A stretch of DNA of 64,000 nucleotides from an uncultured Pontibacter sp. (GTDB taxonomy: Bacteria; Bacteroidota; Bacteroidia; Cytophagales; Hymenobacteraceae). Where the stretch lies: NCBI RefSeq assembly GCF_947492645.1, contig NZ_CANLMZ010000006.1, forward strand, positions 496,001 through 560,000, in the 5' to 3' direction. The notes under the pieces were generated by a model. The model had not been told where the DNA came from, did no database searches, and saw only the letters and a list, made by a program, of their open reading frames with translations. This document shows, piece by piece, positions 46,904 to 55,191 of the stretch; within the stretch, counting starts at the first letter, position 1, and each line of letters starts with the position of its first letter. Made by a program: the position numbers and the translations under genes.

Positions 46904-47075
46904 TAGGGGGACTGAAGATTACCGCATAGGTAATCAAAAACGCTGTAGGCTACCGCCTGTAGCGGACCGTAAGTATGTTGGCCCTAAAAACTATCCTGGT
47001 TAATAGGATAGAAAAAGTCGCACACTCCATGGCTGGAGCATGATTTATCAAAGTTGATAAAGACGACATTTTTTT
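46904..47075 (+). ncRNA. structured RNA of unknown family
   Basis: Two folded modules with no open reading frame. Module 1 (46904-46986) is closed by TAGGG/CCCTA. It contains a perfect 7-base hairpin (GATTACC, loop GCATA, 46917-46935) and a 10-base hairpin with two G-U pairs (46941-46964, loop TACC). Module 2 (46991-47075) has a 7-base hairpin (46991-47011), then a GTCG/CGAC helix (47017-47020 with 47064-47067) enclosing CTCCA-TGGC-TGGAG (47025-47038) and TTTATCAA/TTGATAAA (47044-47061). Seven T residues follow (47069-47075), as at a transcript end. A -7 box lies upstream. It fits none of tmRNA, RNase P, SRP RNA or 6S by shape. The flanks, 46821-46865 and 47076-47343, show nothing else I can support. 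Confidence 0.55.
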
Positions 47076-47343
47076 CATTTCTGTTTATAAATGGTAAGGT
47101 AATGTTATACCCTTATTTGTTTGCAAAGTTTTCAGATAAGTTTTTTTAAATCCAAATGCTTTCTTAAAAAACCTTTAAAGTTTATATGCTCTATTGTTTT
47201 TGTTTTAACTCAAGGGCTTTTTTATAGCTAGCAGTATGATTGGCAAGTTCTTTTTAGGCTGTAGCTAATTGTTTAAAATACTTAAATTGCAGCCACATTT
47301 TAACAGCTGCCCGTAGATCGGCTGATCAAATTTTGTCTTAAAC

Positions 47344-47646
47344 ATGAAAAACATTTCTATCCGGGTTATCATTGGAATTTTATTTTCCGCCATTGGTCTA
47401 GCGTCGCTGCTTATCTCTAAACAAGCACTTACGGCCGCTGTTTGGTTAAGCTTTGGTAATGGGCTTATACTTTCTGATTTAAGACTGTCAGGTATAGACA
47501 AAAACGGAAATACATTTGAAAAGCCTATCCCGAGAGCGCGAACAATAACGGCTATACTTTTAATTGTATTTGCGGTGCTGCTTCTTTTATTCCAGGTTTT
47601 TCTTGACTTCCAACAGGCAACTCCCGCTGCAGTTCCTCAGCCTTAA
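47344..47646 (+). CDS. small membrane protein, unknown function
   Basis: A 100-residue protein with helices at VIIGILFSAIGLASLLI, a weaker one at ALTAAVWLSFGNGLILS and a third at TITAILLIVFAVLLLLFQVFL, with a polar loop (DKNGNTFEKPIPRAR) between. The tail is Ala/Pro-rich. No family is recognised. It is the first gene downstream of the folded RNA candidate, 268 bases away. Its end overlaps the converging protease gene by four bases. Confidence 0.65.
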   Translation: MKNISIRVIIGILFSAIGLASLLISKQALTAAVWLSFGNGLILSDLRLSGIDKNGNTFEKPIPRARTITAILLIVFAVLLLLFQVFLDFQQATPAAVPQP

Positions 47647-48899
47647 ATTCGGTTTTCAAGTACAAAATCTACATTAAACACCTGGTGCTCTCTTTTCAAT
47701 TTCATCCGAATCTTTCGGCCTGGCCGGCTGTCTATCATATCTAGTATCTCGGGTAGTTGCAGGTCTTTACATTCCTGGCCATTGATGGTCAATATCTGGT
47801 CTCCGGGCTTTAGGCCTACCAGTTTGGCAGGTGTGTTATCAATTACATTAGAGATAACATAGATGTTGGTGCCAGGCAATGGTGTGGTAATTTCGAAACC
47901 AGCTAAGTTGTAGTTAAATGGATCTTTAAATTTACTGTTGGGCAATAAGGTTAGTTTGTTGTGCGGGTAATCAAGTATAACCGTAAACCTGTTTAAAATA
48001 TCGGAGCCCAGGTTGCCGTTGCGGTTCGCAATATTAAGGGCAAGCTTGATCGCTTCCTCGTCTGGGTAAGATGCCGGTAAATTAGAGAGTTCATAACGGC
48101 CCAACCTGAAAGCATCGAGGCGTCCTATTTTACCATGGATGTCCCCGCCGAGGCCTCGCCCTAAATAAGCCTCCATTACTTTAGATGGCAATGTGAGCCT
48201 GTTGTTTGTAGGCAGGTACAACGATAGCGTATGGCTGGCTCCGGTGTCTAATACCAGTTTAACCTTCAGGGTATCCCCGTTTTGCTGGCGCACGTTACCG
48301 TATACATAAGCCTTTGTTTCCTCTATGTGTAATGGAAACTCTTCTGCTTTACGCTTTTTCTTCAGTTTTACATCGGGGCGGTAAAGTGTGAGCACTTTGG
48401 TTCCGTAGTTTATCTTAACTATAAAGTTCTTGAATATATCATAGCCAATAATACCGTGCACAGGCATTCCCATACGATGCGATAGGTTAAACACATCTTC
48501 CAACAGCACATACACCTGGTGGTTATCTCCCTGAATGCCGGGCATATTCATGGTGTTTCCACTTGAATACAAGGCCTCTATATCGTGGCCGGAGCCGAGC
48601 CCGCGAATGGCTACTTTATCAGCAGAGTTCAGGCTTAGCGAGTCGGAGTAAAACAGACGGGTGATAAGGGTGTTCCTAACCCCTGAGTCAAGTATAAAAT
48701 TGAGCTTCCTGGAGTCGTTTATCTGAACCGGAATGATGATCAGGTTATGAACGAGCTTAAATGGAATGTTTATTTTTTTGCGGTTAGAAGTAAAGTATAC
48801 CGTATCATGCTCGAACTTAGACTGTGCCTGGGCAAGTGAGGTTTCGGGCAGAAGAGTGAGTAGCAGACAAAGCAGTATGAGGAAACCGGCTCTTGTCAT
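47643..48899 (-). CDS. retropepsin-like aspartic protease with PDZ domain
   Basis: Exported protein of 418 residues with signal peptide (cleavage near SLAQ, residue 24). It has two pepsin-like half domains in one chain, with active-site motifs FILDSGVRNTL (Asp71) and LVLDTGASHTL (Asp218), each followed by a hydrophobic-hydrophobic-Gly flap region. A C-terminal PDZ domain (about 330-415) has LVGLKPGDQILTINGQECKDLQLPEIL. This is the clan AA aspartyl protease-PDZ architecture common in Bacteroidota. It should act in the periplasm; the substrate is unknown. The first site has DSG instead of DTG, still an active form. Confidence 0.88.
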   Translation of the reverse strand: MTRAGFLILLCLLLTLLPETSLAQAQSKFEHDTVYFTSNRKKINIPFKLVHNLIIIPVQINDSRKLNFILDSGVRNTLITRLFYSDSLSLNSADKVAIRGLGSGHDIEALYSSGNTMNMPGIQGDNHQVYVLLEDVFNLSHRMGMPVHGIIGYDIFKNFIVKINYGTKVLTLYRPDVKLKKKRKAEEFPLHIEETKAYVYGNVRQQNGDTLKVKLVLDTGASHTLSLYLPTNNRLTLPSKVMEAYLGRGLGGDIHGKIGRLDAFRLGRYELSNLPASYPDEEAIKLALNIANRNGNLGSDILNRFTVILDYPHNKLTLLPNSKFKDPFNYNLAGFEITTPLPGTNIYVISNVIDNTPAKLVGLKPGDQILTINGQECKDLQLPEILDMIDSRPGRKIRMKLKREHQVFNVDFVLENRI

Positions 48900-49196
48900 A
48901 GTATGGCGCTTAACTTTTTGCTAATATTAGCTTATGCCTAATAATACGTAAAAAACTCCAAACTGATTACATGCTCTAATCTGATCTTTAATAATTTATG
49001 TGGTTTTAGTATAACATCGCATATAGCTGCTTGCTTATATAAACAGCTATGCATTTGGAAACCCGGCAACAAACTAACTTTGTTTTGAAGCGCAACAGTA
49101 GATGGAGATAGTTACATTATTTATGAGGCACAAATAAACAAAAGCAGCAGCTTTTACAATATCAGCAATTTACATAGGCAGCACCTCTTGCTGCTA

Positions 49197-49204
49197 TACT
49201 TTTG
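49197..49204 (+). promoter_or_regulatory. -7 element ahead of the 40-residue gene
   Basis: TACTTTTG, a full TAnnTTTG match, 14 bases before the ATG at 49218. It overlaps a copy of the iterated TATACTT word, so it may be a by-product of that word rather than a promoter. Confidence 0.35.
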
Positions 49205-49217
49205 CGTAGAACAGTAG

Positions 49218-49340
49218 ATGGAAGTCCTGATAATTTTCCTCATCATCGTGCTGGCAGCTGTTGCTTACCTGGTCAATGCCGTTTATATTAAAGCGAAAGG
49301 AAAGAAAAAACGAAACAGGCATTACGATCATTATTGGTAA
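49218..49340 (+). CDS. 40-residue single-helix membrane protein (candidate)
   Basis: Begins MEVLIIFLIIVLAAVAYLVNAVYI, a clean membrane helix, and ends in a basic and aromatic tail (KAKGKKKRNRHYDHYW). Such short, positively tailed proteins are common and easily missed. A -7 box is close upstream. No homolog comes to mind, so it stays tentative. In the surrounding 48900-49673 gap I see only AT-rich DNA, a 7-base inverted pair (49023-49050) and a repeated 13-mer. Confidence 0.45.
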   Translation: MEVLIIFLIIVLAAVAYLVNAVYIKAKGKKKRNRHYDHYW

Positions 49341-49673
49341 GCACCTGGTGCGGTGATAGCTCCAAGTTTCCTTTAGATTTAAATCCTCAGGGCATGTATA
49401 ATGTCAACATGTACATCGCTTTTTTTGCAGCCTGATTCATGTTTCGGTTAAATTGAACTCAGCTAATATAACAGCAACTTTACAGCCTTAGTATAAGCCG
49501 CTGCCGATATACTCGCTACTATTGAATTTGCACAAATCTCAGCAAGTAAAAACTCCCCTTAAGCAGCTAGCGTACCTAAAAGCCTGGCAAAACTTACTTT
49601 TTCCTTAAAATTTAAGTATCTTAAAGTATAACGTAAAAACCACGCTTACGAACAACTTATACTTTTCTAATAC

Positions 49674-51410
49674 ATGCACTACATAGATCTTTCCATTTTT
49701 GCGGCTTATATGCTGGCAATGCTGGGAGTCGGATTTTACTTTCTAAAAAAGAACCAGGGCGCAGAAGATTACTATGTTGGCGGACGCTCCATGAGCAGCG
49801 GACACATAGGGCTTTCTGTAGTGGCTACTGATGTTGGCGGTGGCTTTTCTATTGGCCTTGGAGGCTTGGGGTTTGCCATGGGCTTATCAGGCTCCTGGAT
49901 GCTTTTTACAGGCCTACTAGGCGCTTGGTTGGCGGCAGTTTTCCTTATTCCTAAGGTTAAAGAGAACCCAGCGTTTGCCAACTTCCTTACTTTCCCACAA
50001 ATTTTTGGGCATTATTTTAATGCACGAGTCGCTTTGCTTGCCGGTCTTATTTCTGCTATTGGGTACACCGGCTTTACTAGCTCCCAGATACTGGCCGGCG
50101 CTAAACTGGCCAGCGGCACCTTCGTTGATTTAGATCTTAATACCGCCTTACTTGTAATGGGCATTATGGCAGTAGTTTATACTGTAATGGGTGGCCTTAA
50201 AGCGGTAATTTATACGGACACCATACAATGGGCTGTTTTGATGGGCGGGTTGATTTTTATCGGGATACCTGTTTCATTTCTGGCTATCGGCGGTGGAATG
50301 GAAGGTTTGAGCTTTGACCAGATCATAAACCCGGATTTTATAGCGGCGCAATCTTCTAAAAGTATGGCTGCCATTCGCACTACCTTACCCGCAGAATTCC
50401 TGAGTCTCACAAATATAACCTGGCAGCAGATTGTAAACTGGGCTATCACGATTATACCTATTTGGTTTGTAGGCATGACTCTTTATCAGCGCATATACGC
50501 TTGCCGTGATGTCAAAACAGCAAAGCGTGCCTGGTACATTGCCGGTTTTTTTGAGTGGCCAATCATGGCTTTTATGGGCGTTAGTTTAGGAATACTGGCC
50601 CGCGTTGCTGCCGAGCAGGGCATGTTTGATGCCTTGGGAACAGGCGGAGTAGTTGACCCTGAAACGGGATTGCCCATGCTGTTGCGCTCCGTGTTGCCTG
50701 TCGGTTTAATGGGGCTTATGCTGTCAGCATACTTTTCGGCCATACTATCTACAGCAGACAGTTGCCTGATGGCTTCTTCGGGTAACATTGTAACCGATGT
50801 AATCAGCCATTTCAGGAAAATAGACCAGGACCACCCTTCTACCCTGCGCCTTTCGCAGCTGGTTACTTTGCTTGTTGGAGCTTTTGCGCTGTGGCTGGCC
50901 ACCATGATGACGAACGTGCTTGACCTGATGCTGTACTCCTATGCTTTCATGGTGTCGGGGTTGTTTGTGCCGGTGCTGGGAGCCTTGTTCTGGAGCAAGC
51001 GCAGCAGCGTGGCTGCTTTTTGGGCCATGCTGATGGGCGGTTTGGTAACAGTTGTGTTGCAGGTATTTATGCTAAGTACAGCGGCAGCAGAAAATGAGGC
51101 TGCTATGCTGGCACAGCAGCTACAGGCTTATTTCAACGATGGTGTCCAATTTGCCGCCCTTAGCACACTAGAGTTGCAGGAGTTAGTTAGGCAAACAATT
51201 GCAGCAAACAGCATAGTACACATACCTGTGCTGGGCCTGACCTTTAGGTTGCCCTATAACCTCGACCCTAATTTATTCGGACTAATCACTTCCGCAATTT
51301 TATACTTTACGTTAACACATTTATATCCTGATAAACCAAAAAACAAAACATGGCAGAAAACAACACGGTCAGCTACGAGATCTACAAACCCGGAAACGAT
51401 TCAGAATTAA
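49674..51410 (+). CDS. sodium:solute symporter (SSS family)
   Basis: Na+-coupled transporter of 578 residues with about 13 helices. Typical blocks: YYVGGRSMSSGHIGLSVVATDVGGGFSIGLGGLGFAMGLSG, YTVMGGLKAVIYTDTIQWAVLMGG, YQRIYACRDVKTAKRAWYIAG and LSAYFSAILSTADSCLMASSGN (helix 8 Na2 site with Ser/Thr). The substrate is unknown. The last 20 codons overlap the next gene in another frame by 61 bases, an unusually long overlap, so the hydrophilic C-terminal tail (KTTRSATRSTNPETIQN) may be dispensable. Confidence 0.92.
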   Translation: MHYIDLSIFAAYMLAMLGVGFYFLKKNQGAEDYYVGGRSMSSGHIGLSVVATDVGGGFSIGLGGLGFAMGLSGSWMLFTGLLGAWLAAVFLIPKVKENPAFANFLTFPQIFGHYFNARVALLAGLISAIGYTGFTSSQILAGAKLASGTFVDLDLNTALLVMGIMAVVYTVMGGLKAVIYTDTIQWAVLMGGLIFIGIPVSFLAIGGGMEGLSFDQIINPDFIAAQSSKSMAAIRTTLPAEFLSLTNITWQQIVNWAITIIPIWFVGMTLYQRIYACRDVKTAKRAWYIAGFFEWPIMAFMGVSLGILARVAAEQGMFDALGTGGVVDPETGLPMLLRSVLPVGLMGLMLSAYFSAILSTADSCLMASSGNIVTDVISHFRKIDQDHPSTLRLSQLVTLLVGAFALWLATMMTNVLDLMLYSYAFMVSGLFVPVLGALFWSKRSSVAAFWAMLMGGLVTVVLQVFMLSTAAAENEAAMLAQQLQAYFNDGVQFAALSTLELQELVRQTIAANSIVHIPVLGLTFRLPYNLDPNLFGLITSAILYFTLTHLYPDKPKNKTWQKTTRSATRSTNPETIQN

Positions 51411-51802
51411 ACCGCGACGAAGTACTTGATTTCTTGTTTGAGCACCTGGATGAATACGGTGATCAGCGCGCAGATATCGCGAAGTGTATGGATTATGCTC
51501 TCTCTTCTGCTGAAGGTAAAGGAGGCTCTGTGGAGGTTGCACGCGAAAACGGCAAAGTGGTTGGTGCGTTGATATTGAACAACACCGGCATGAGCGGCTA
51601 CATTCCAGAAAATATACTTGTGTATGTGGCAGTACACAACAGTCAGCGTGGAAAAGGCGTAGGTAAAAAGCTTGTTCAGCTGGCTATCGAAAACACACAG
51701 GGCAGCATTGCCTTGCACGTGGAGCCGCAGAACCCTGCAAAGCACCTTTACGAAAAGCTTGGTTTCACGAACAAGTATTTAGAATACAGACTACAAAGAT
51801 AA
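51350..51802 (+). CDS. GNAT N-acetyltransferase
   Basis: A 150-residue GNAT-fold enzyme. The CoA-binding motif is VYVAVHNSQRGKGVGKKLVQLAIENT (R/Q-x-x-G-x-G/A form), and the end is HVEPQNPAKHLYEKLGFTNKYLEYRL. It overlaps the symporter by 61 bases at the front and precedes the racemase by three bases. This gene order suggests it acylates an amino acid or amine handled by those two proteins. Substrate not known. Confidence 0.9.
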   Translation: MAENNTVSYEIYKPGNDSELNRDEVLDFLFEHLDEYGDQRADIAKCMDYALSSAEGKGGSVEVARENGKVVGALILNNTGMSGYIPENILVYVAVHNSQRGKGVGKKLVQLAIENTQGSIALHVEPQNPAKHLYEKLGFTNKYLEYRLQR

Positions 51803-51805
51803 AAG

Positions 51806-52879
51806 ATGGCAGTTTTAAAGCTGTATAAACAGAAGCTACAACACAACTACAACCACCTCGATAAAGTATTTAAGCAACACGAAATTGATTGGGGTATAGT
51901 AACAAAGTTATTATGCGGCAACGAAATGTTTCTAAAAGAGGTGCTGGAGCTTGGCGTACAGGAAGTGCATGACTCCAGGGTCACTAACCTGAAGGTTATC
52001 AAAAACATGGCCCCGCAGGTGCAAACCGTATACATAAAGCCGGCTCCTAAGCTAAGTATACCGGATATTATACAGTTTGCTGATGTGAGTTTCCAGACGG
52101 AGTTTGAAATAATCAAGCTTTTATCAGATGAGGCTGTAAACCAGGGTAAGTTGCACAAAATCATTATTATGATTGAAATGGGTGACTTGCGCGAAGGTGT
52201 AATGGGCGATGACCTGATTAACTTTTACGAGAAAGTATTCCAATTGCCAGGTATCTCAGTTATTGGTTTAGGTGCCAATTTTAACTGCCTGCACGGTGTA
52301 ATGCCCACCCGCGATAAACTCATACAGCTCAGTTTGTACAAGCAGATCATTGAGGCCAAGTTTAACCGCAAAATACCTTGGGTATCGGGAGGCACATCTG
52401 TCACTATTCCGCTGCTGTTCAACCACCAGATGCCGCAGGGCATAAACCATTTCAGGATTGGAGAGGCGCTTTTCTTTGGGCTTAACCTGTTTACAGGCGA
52501 AACCTTTGAGGGCATGCACGACGATGTGTTTGAGCTTTACACCGAAATTATAGAGCTGACAGAAAAACCTATGGTTCCGAGCGGAATAATGGCAGAGAAC
52601 CCAAGTGGCGAGAGTTTCGAGATAGATGAAAGCCTGTATGGCAAATCCTCTCACCGTGCTATCCTGGATGTGGGGCTGCTCGACATCAACCCGAAATTCC
52701 TTATACCGAAAGATGAAAGCCTAAGCGTGATTGGTGCCAGTTCTGATATGTTGGTAGTAGAGCTCGGCGAAAATGAGCACAACTATAAAGTTGGCGATGT
52801 GCTTCGGTTTGGTTTGCGCTATATGGGCGCGCTAAGTATACTTAATTCGCGCTATATTGCGAAGGAGGTGGTAAAATAA
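51806..52879 (+). CDS. alanine/ornithine racemase-family PLP enzyme
   Basis: A 357-residue fold-type III PLP enzyme. The barrel begins LKLYKQKLQHNYNHLDKVFKQHEIDWGIVTKLLCGN, where the lysine in VTKLLCGN binds PLP. The short form, EMGDLREGVM and VSGGTSVTIPLL match the ornithine/alanine racemase family rather than classical Alr. It probably interconverts L and D forms of an amino acid. With the GNAT gene just in front and a Na+ symporter, an uptake-and-modification pathway for D-amino acids is plausible, but this is inference. Confidence 0.87.
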   Translation: MAVLKLYKQKLQHNYNHLDKVFKQHEIDWGIVTKLLCGNEMFLKEVLELGVQEVHDSRVTNLKVIKNMAPQVQTVYIKPAPKLSIPDIIQFADVSFQTEFEIIKLLSDEAVNQGKLHKIIIMIEMGDLREGVMGDDLINFYEKVFQLPGISVIGLGANFNCLHGVMPTRDKLIQLSLYKQIIEAKFNRKIPWVSGGTSVTIPLLFNHQMPQGINHFRIGEALFFGLNLFTGETFEGMHDDVFELYTEIIELTEKPMVPSGIMAENPSGESFEIDESLYGKSSHRAILDVGLLDINPKFLIPKDESLSVIGASSDMLVVELGENEHNYKVGDVLRFGLRYMGALSILNSRYIAKEVVK

Positions 52880-52984
52880 CTTATTTCTGGTGCTGCGATG
52901 GGCCGCTAGCACAATTGTGCGGTAAATACTTTCATATGATTATATTTACCGGGAATTTTTAAAAACACATTTGATCTTTAGCCT

Positions 52985-53611
52985 ATGCACTACCATGAAT
53001 ATCATGAGTTAATTGAGAACAACCTGCTATGGGCTGAAGAGAAACAACAGCAGGACCCGGAGTACTTTGTCAACCTGGCGAAAGGGCAAAAACCACCTTA
53101 CCTGTTTATAGGCTGCTCTGATAGCCGCATGCCCTTAAACAGCTTTACTAAAACCGAACCAGGAGAGCTGTTTATACACCGTAACGTGGCCAACCAGGTA
53201 TCGCTTACAGACATGAACCTTTTGGCCGTGCTCGAATACGCCGTAGAAGGCTTGCAGATAAAACACATTGTAGTGTGTGGCCACTATTGCTGTGGTGGTG
53301 TAGAGGCAGCTTATAAAAACAGCGCAACTGGTGTTGTAGAAAACTGGGTAAACCCTATACGGGAGTTATACCTTAAAAACCGTGCTGAAATTGATGCTTT
53401 GCCCACTATAACCGAACGCACCAACAAGTTATCAGAGTTAAATGTGGTGGAGCAGGTAAAGAACATTTGCAAAACATCTGTTATGCACCGGGCCAATAAG
53501 GCGGGCACCGCTCCTGCTGTGCACGGCTGGGTGCTGGATATTTCTAAAGGGCGCATTATCGATTTACCATTACCCATACACGACTGGCGTGCATTGGGAA
53601 TAATTCCGTAA
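52985..53611 (+). CDS. can: beta-class carbonic anhydrase
   Basis: Hydrates CO2 to bicarbonate. The 208-residue beta-class enzyme has FIGCSDSRMP with zinc ligand Cys44 and the Asp46-Arg48 dyad, and VVCGHYCCGG with His100 and Cys103 as the other ligands. The N-terminal helices and the C-terminal VHGWVLDISKGRIIDL are intact. It stands just ahead of nhaA and may feed bicarbonate and protons into pH balance. A hairpin follows. Confidence 0.96.
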   Translation: MHYHEYHELIENNLLWAEEKQQQDPEYFVNLAKGQKPPYLFIGCSDSRMPLNSFTKTEPGELFIHRNVANQVSLTDMNLLAVLEYAVEGLQIKHIVVCGHYCCGGVEAAYKNSATGVVENWVNPIRELYLKNRAEIDALPTITERTNKLSELNVVEQVKNICKTSVMHRANKAGTAPAVHGWVLDISKGRIIDLPLPIHDWRALGIIP

Positions 53612-53619
53612 AGCATTTT

Positions 53620-53676
53620 AGTATGGCCTTGGGTTTAAATGATCGTTTGGATGCTATTCAAACCCAAAGCCATACT
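53620..53676 (+). terminator. hairpin between can and nhaA
   Basis: Seventeen-base arms (53620-53636 and 53660-53676) with one mismatch and a 23-base loop; the stem starts with AGTATGGC. The tract after it is T-rich but not a clean T-run. It starts nine bases past the can stop, so it probably ends or trims the can message before nhaA. Confidence 0.65.
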
Positions 53677-53724
53677 TTCTCGTCTTTATCAGGAATATAG
53701 ATTCATATAGAAATACCCTGATAC

Positions 53725-55065
53725 ATGCCTAAGAAAACGCTGTTTCGCCGCATTGCCTATCCGTTTCAAGAATTTCTCCGCGCCGAGGCCTTCAGCGGAA
53801 TCTTACTCATTATTATTACGCTTATCGCACTTGCCTGGGCAAACTCACCGTGGGGCGCGTCATACGTTAAAACCTGGAATACGGTACTTACCATTCAGTT
53901 AGGGGCGTTTGGTTTATCTAAGGCAGCCATACTTTGGATTAACGATGGCTTAATGGCCATTTTCTTTTTTGTGGTGGGCCTGGAAATTAAACGGGAAACC
54001 TTAACAGGAGAATTGTCTACGTTCCGGAGCGCTGCATTTCCGGTGATGGGAGCCATTGGCGGAATGGTGGTGCCTGCCGGTATTTTTGTGCTTTTCAACC
54101 AGGGCCTGGATAGCTTTGACGGCTGGGGAATACCCATGGCCACCGACATCGCCTTTGCCATAGGTATACTTTCGTTATTAGGCCCACGTGTGCCGCTTTC
54201 GCTTAAGCTGTTTTTGGTTGCCTATGCCATTGTAGATGATATTGGCGCTGTAATGGTAATCGCACTTTTTTATACCGCAGATTTAAACTTACTGGCTCTC
54301 TGGGTTGCTCTACTTGTTTTTGGTGTGCTGCTAATATTTAATGCGCTGCGAGTGCGTAATATTCTGTTCTATTCCTTGTTCGGGTTAATTATGTGGGTCG
54401 CCTTTCTCAAATCCGGGGTGCATGCCACAGTAGCCGGCATTTTATTGGCTGTAACCATACCGGCCCGTTCAAAAATTTCGGAGCAGGATTTTATCAGCAG
54501 TACCGATACTATACTTGGCGAACTACACGCTACCCACGCTGCACATAAACCGCCACAAGAAAATTTTAAAGAGGAGGACTTTCAGGCTGCCGTGCGCACC
54601 ATCGAAACTAATTGCGAAGAAGTGAGATCGCCGTTGCACAGGTTGGAACACGCGCTGCATCCTTGGGTGGCTTATGCCATCATGCCGGTATTTGCTCTAT
54701 CAAATGCCGGCATATTAATCAATTCGGAGCTTACTGATGGTTTTTCGAACCCGCTGACCTGGGGCATTATACTAGGCCTGGTGGTGGGTAAACCTGTTGG
54801 TATAGTTCTCTTCACGCTTCTGGCCTCTGTGAGCAGGTTGGCCCGTAAGCCGGCAGCTTACTCCTGGACACAACTCATCGGGGTTGCTTTTTTGGGCGGC
54901 ATCGGATTTACCATGGCCATATTTATTGCGAACCTAGCTTTTGTAAACTCCACCTATCTACCACAAGCTAAACTTGCCATACTTTGCGCCTCCTTTGCTG
55001 CAGGCTTGCTAGGGTATTTGCTGCTTCGCTTCGGTAGTAAAAAAGAAACTGAGGATGATGTGTAG
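53725..55065 (+). CDS. nhaA: Na+/H+ antiporter NhaA
   Basis: Electrogenic exchanger, one Na+ out for two H+ in, inner membrane. The 446 residues show the N-terminal FLRAEAFSGILLIIITLIALAWANSP, ATDIAFAIGILSLLG and AIVDDIGAVMVIALFYT, the paired aspartates of the ion site, and GGIGFTMAIFIANLAF. A 60-residue hydrophilic cytoplasmic loop (HAAHKPPQENFKEEDFQ...) joins the two halves, longer than in E. coli. The gene sits between carbonic anhydrase and UspA, next to the Mrp operon. Confidence 0.97.
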   Translation: MPKKTLFRRIAYPFQEFLRAEAFSGILLIIITLIALAWANSPWGASYVKTWNTVLTIQLGAFGLSKAAILWINDGLMAIFFFVVGLEIKRETLTGELSTFRSAAFPVMGAIGGMVVPAGIFVLFNQGLDSFDGWGIPMATDIAFAIGILSLLGPRVPLSLKLFLVAYAIVDDIGAVMVIALFYTADLNLLALWVALLVFGVLLIFNALRVRNILFYSLFGLIMWVAFLKSGVHATVAGILLAVTIPARSKISEQDFISSTDTILGELHATHAAHKPPQENFKEEDFQAAVRTIETNCEEVRSPLHRLEHALHPWVAYAIMPVFALSNAGILINSELTDGFSNPLTWGIILGLVVGKPVGIVLFTLLASVSRLARKPAAYSWTQLIGVAFLGGIGFTMAIFIANLAFVNSTYLPQAKLAILCASFAAGLLGYLLLRFGSKKETEDDV

Positions 55066-55129
55066 AGACTGTTTCAGAGGTGTAGAAGCCAGTTAGGGCA
55101 TTGAAAACAATTAACCTGTTGAGCTAATT

Positions 55130-55175
55130 AAAAGAGCAGCACAACCTATAGTAATATAGCTTGTGCTGCTCTTTT
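55130..55175. terminator. bidirectional intrinsic terminator
   Basis: Perfect 15-base arms (AAAAGAGCAGCACAA at 55130-55144 and its complement at 55161-55175) with a 16-base loop that itself contains CTATA/TATAG. It separates the converging nhaA and UspA genes. Confidence 0.92.
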
Positions 55176-55191
55176 CCTTCAAGTTAAATTA

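Noticed and set aside
46904..47075. Folded region as tmRNA or 6S RNA
   Set aside because: No tag-peptide frame or tRNA-like ends for tmRNA, and the branched set of short hairpins is not the long rod with central bubble of 6S RNA.
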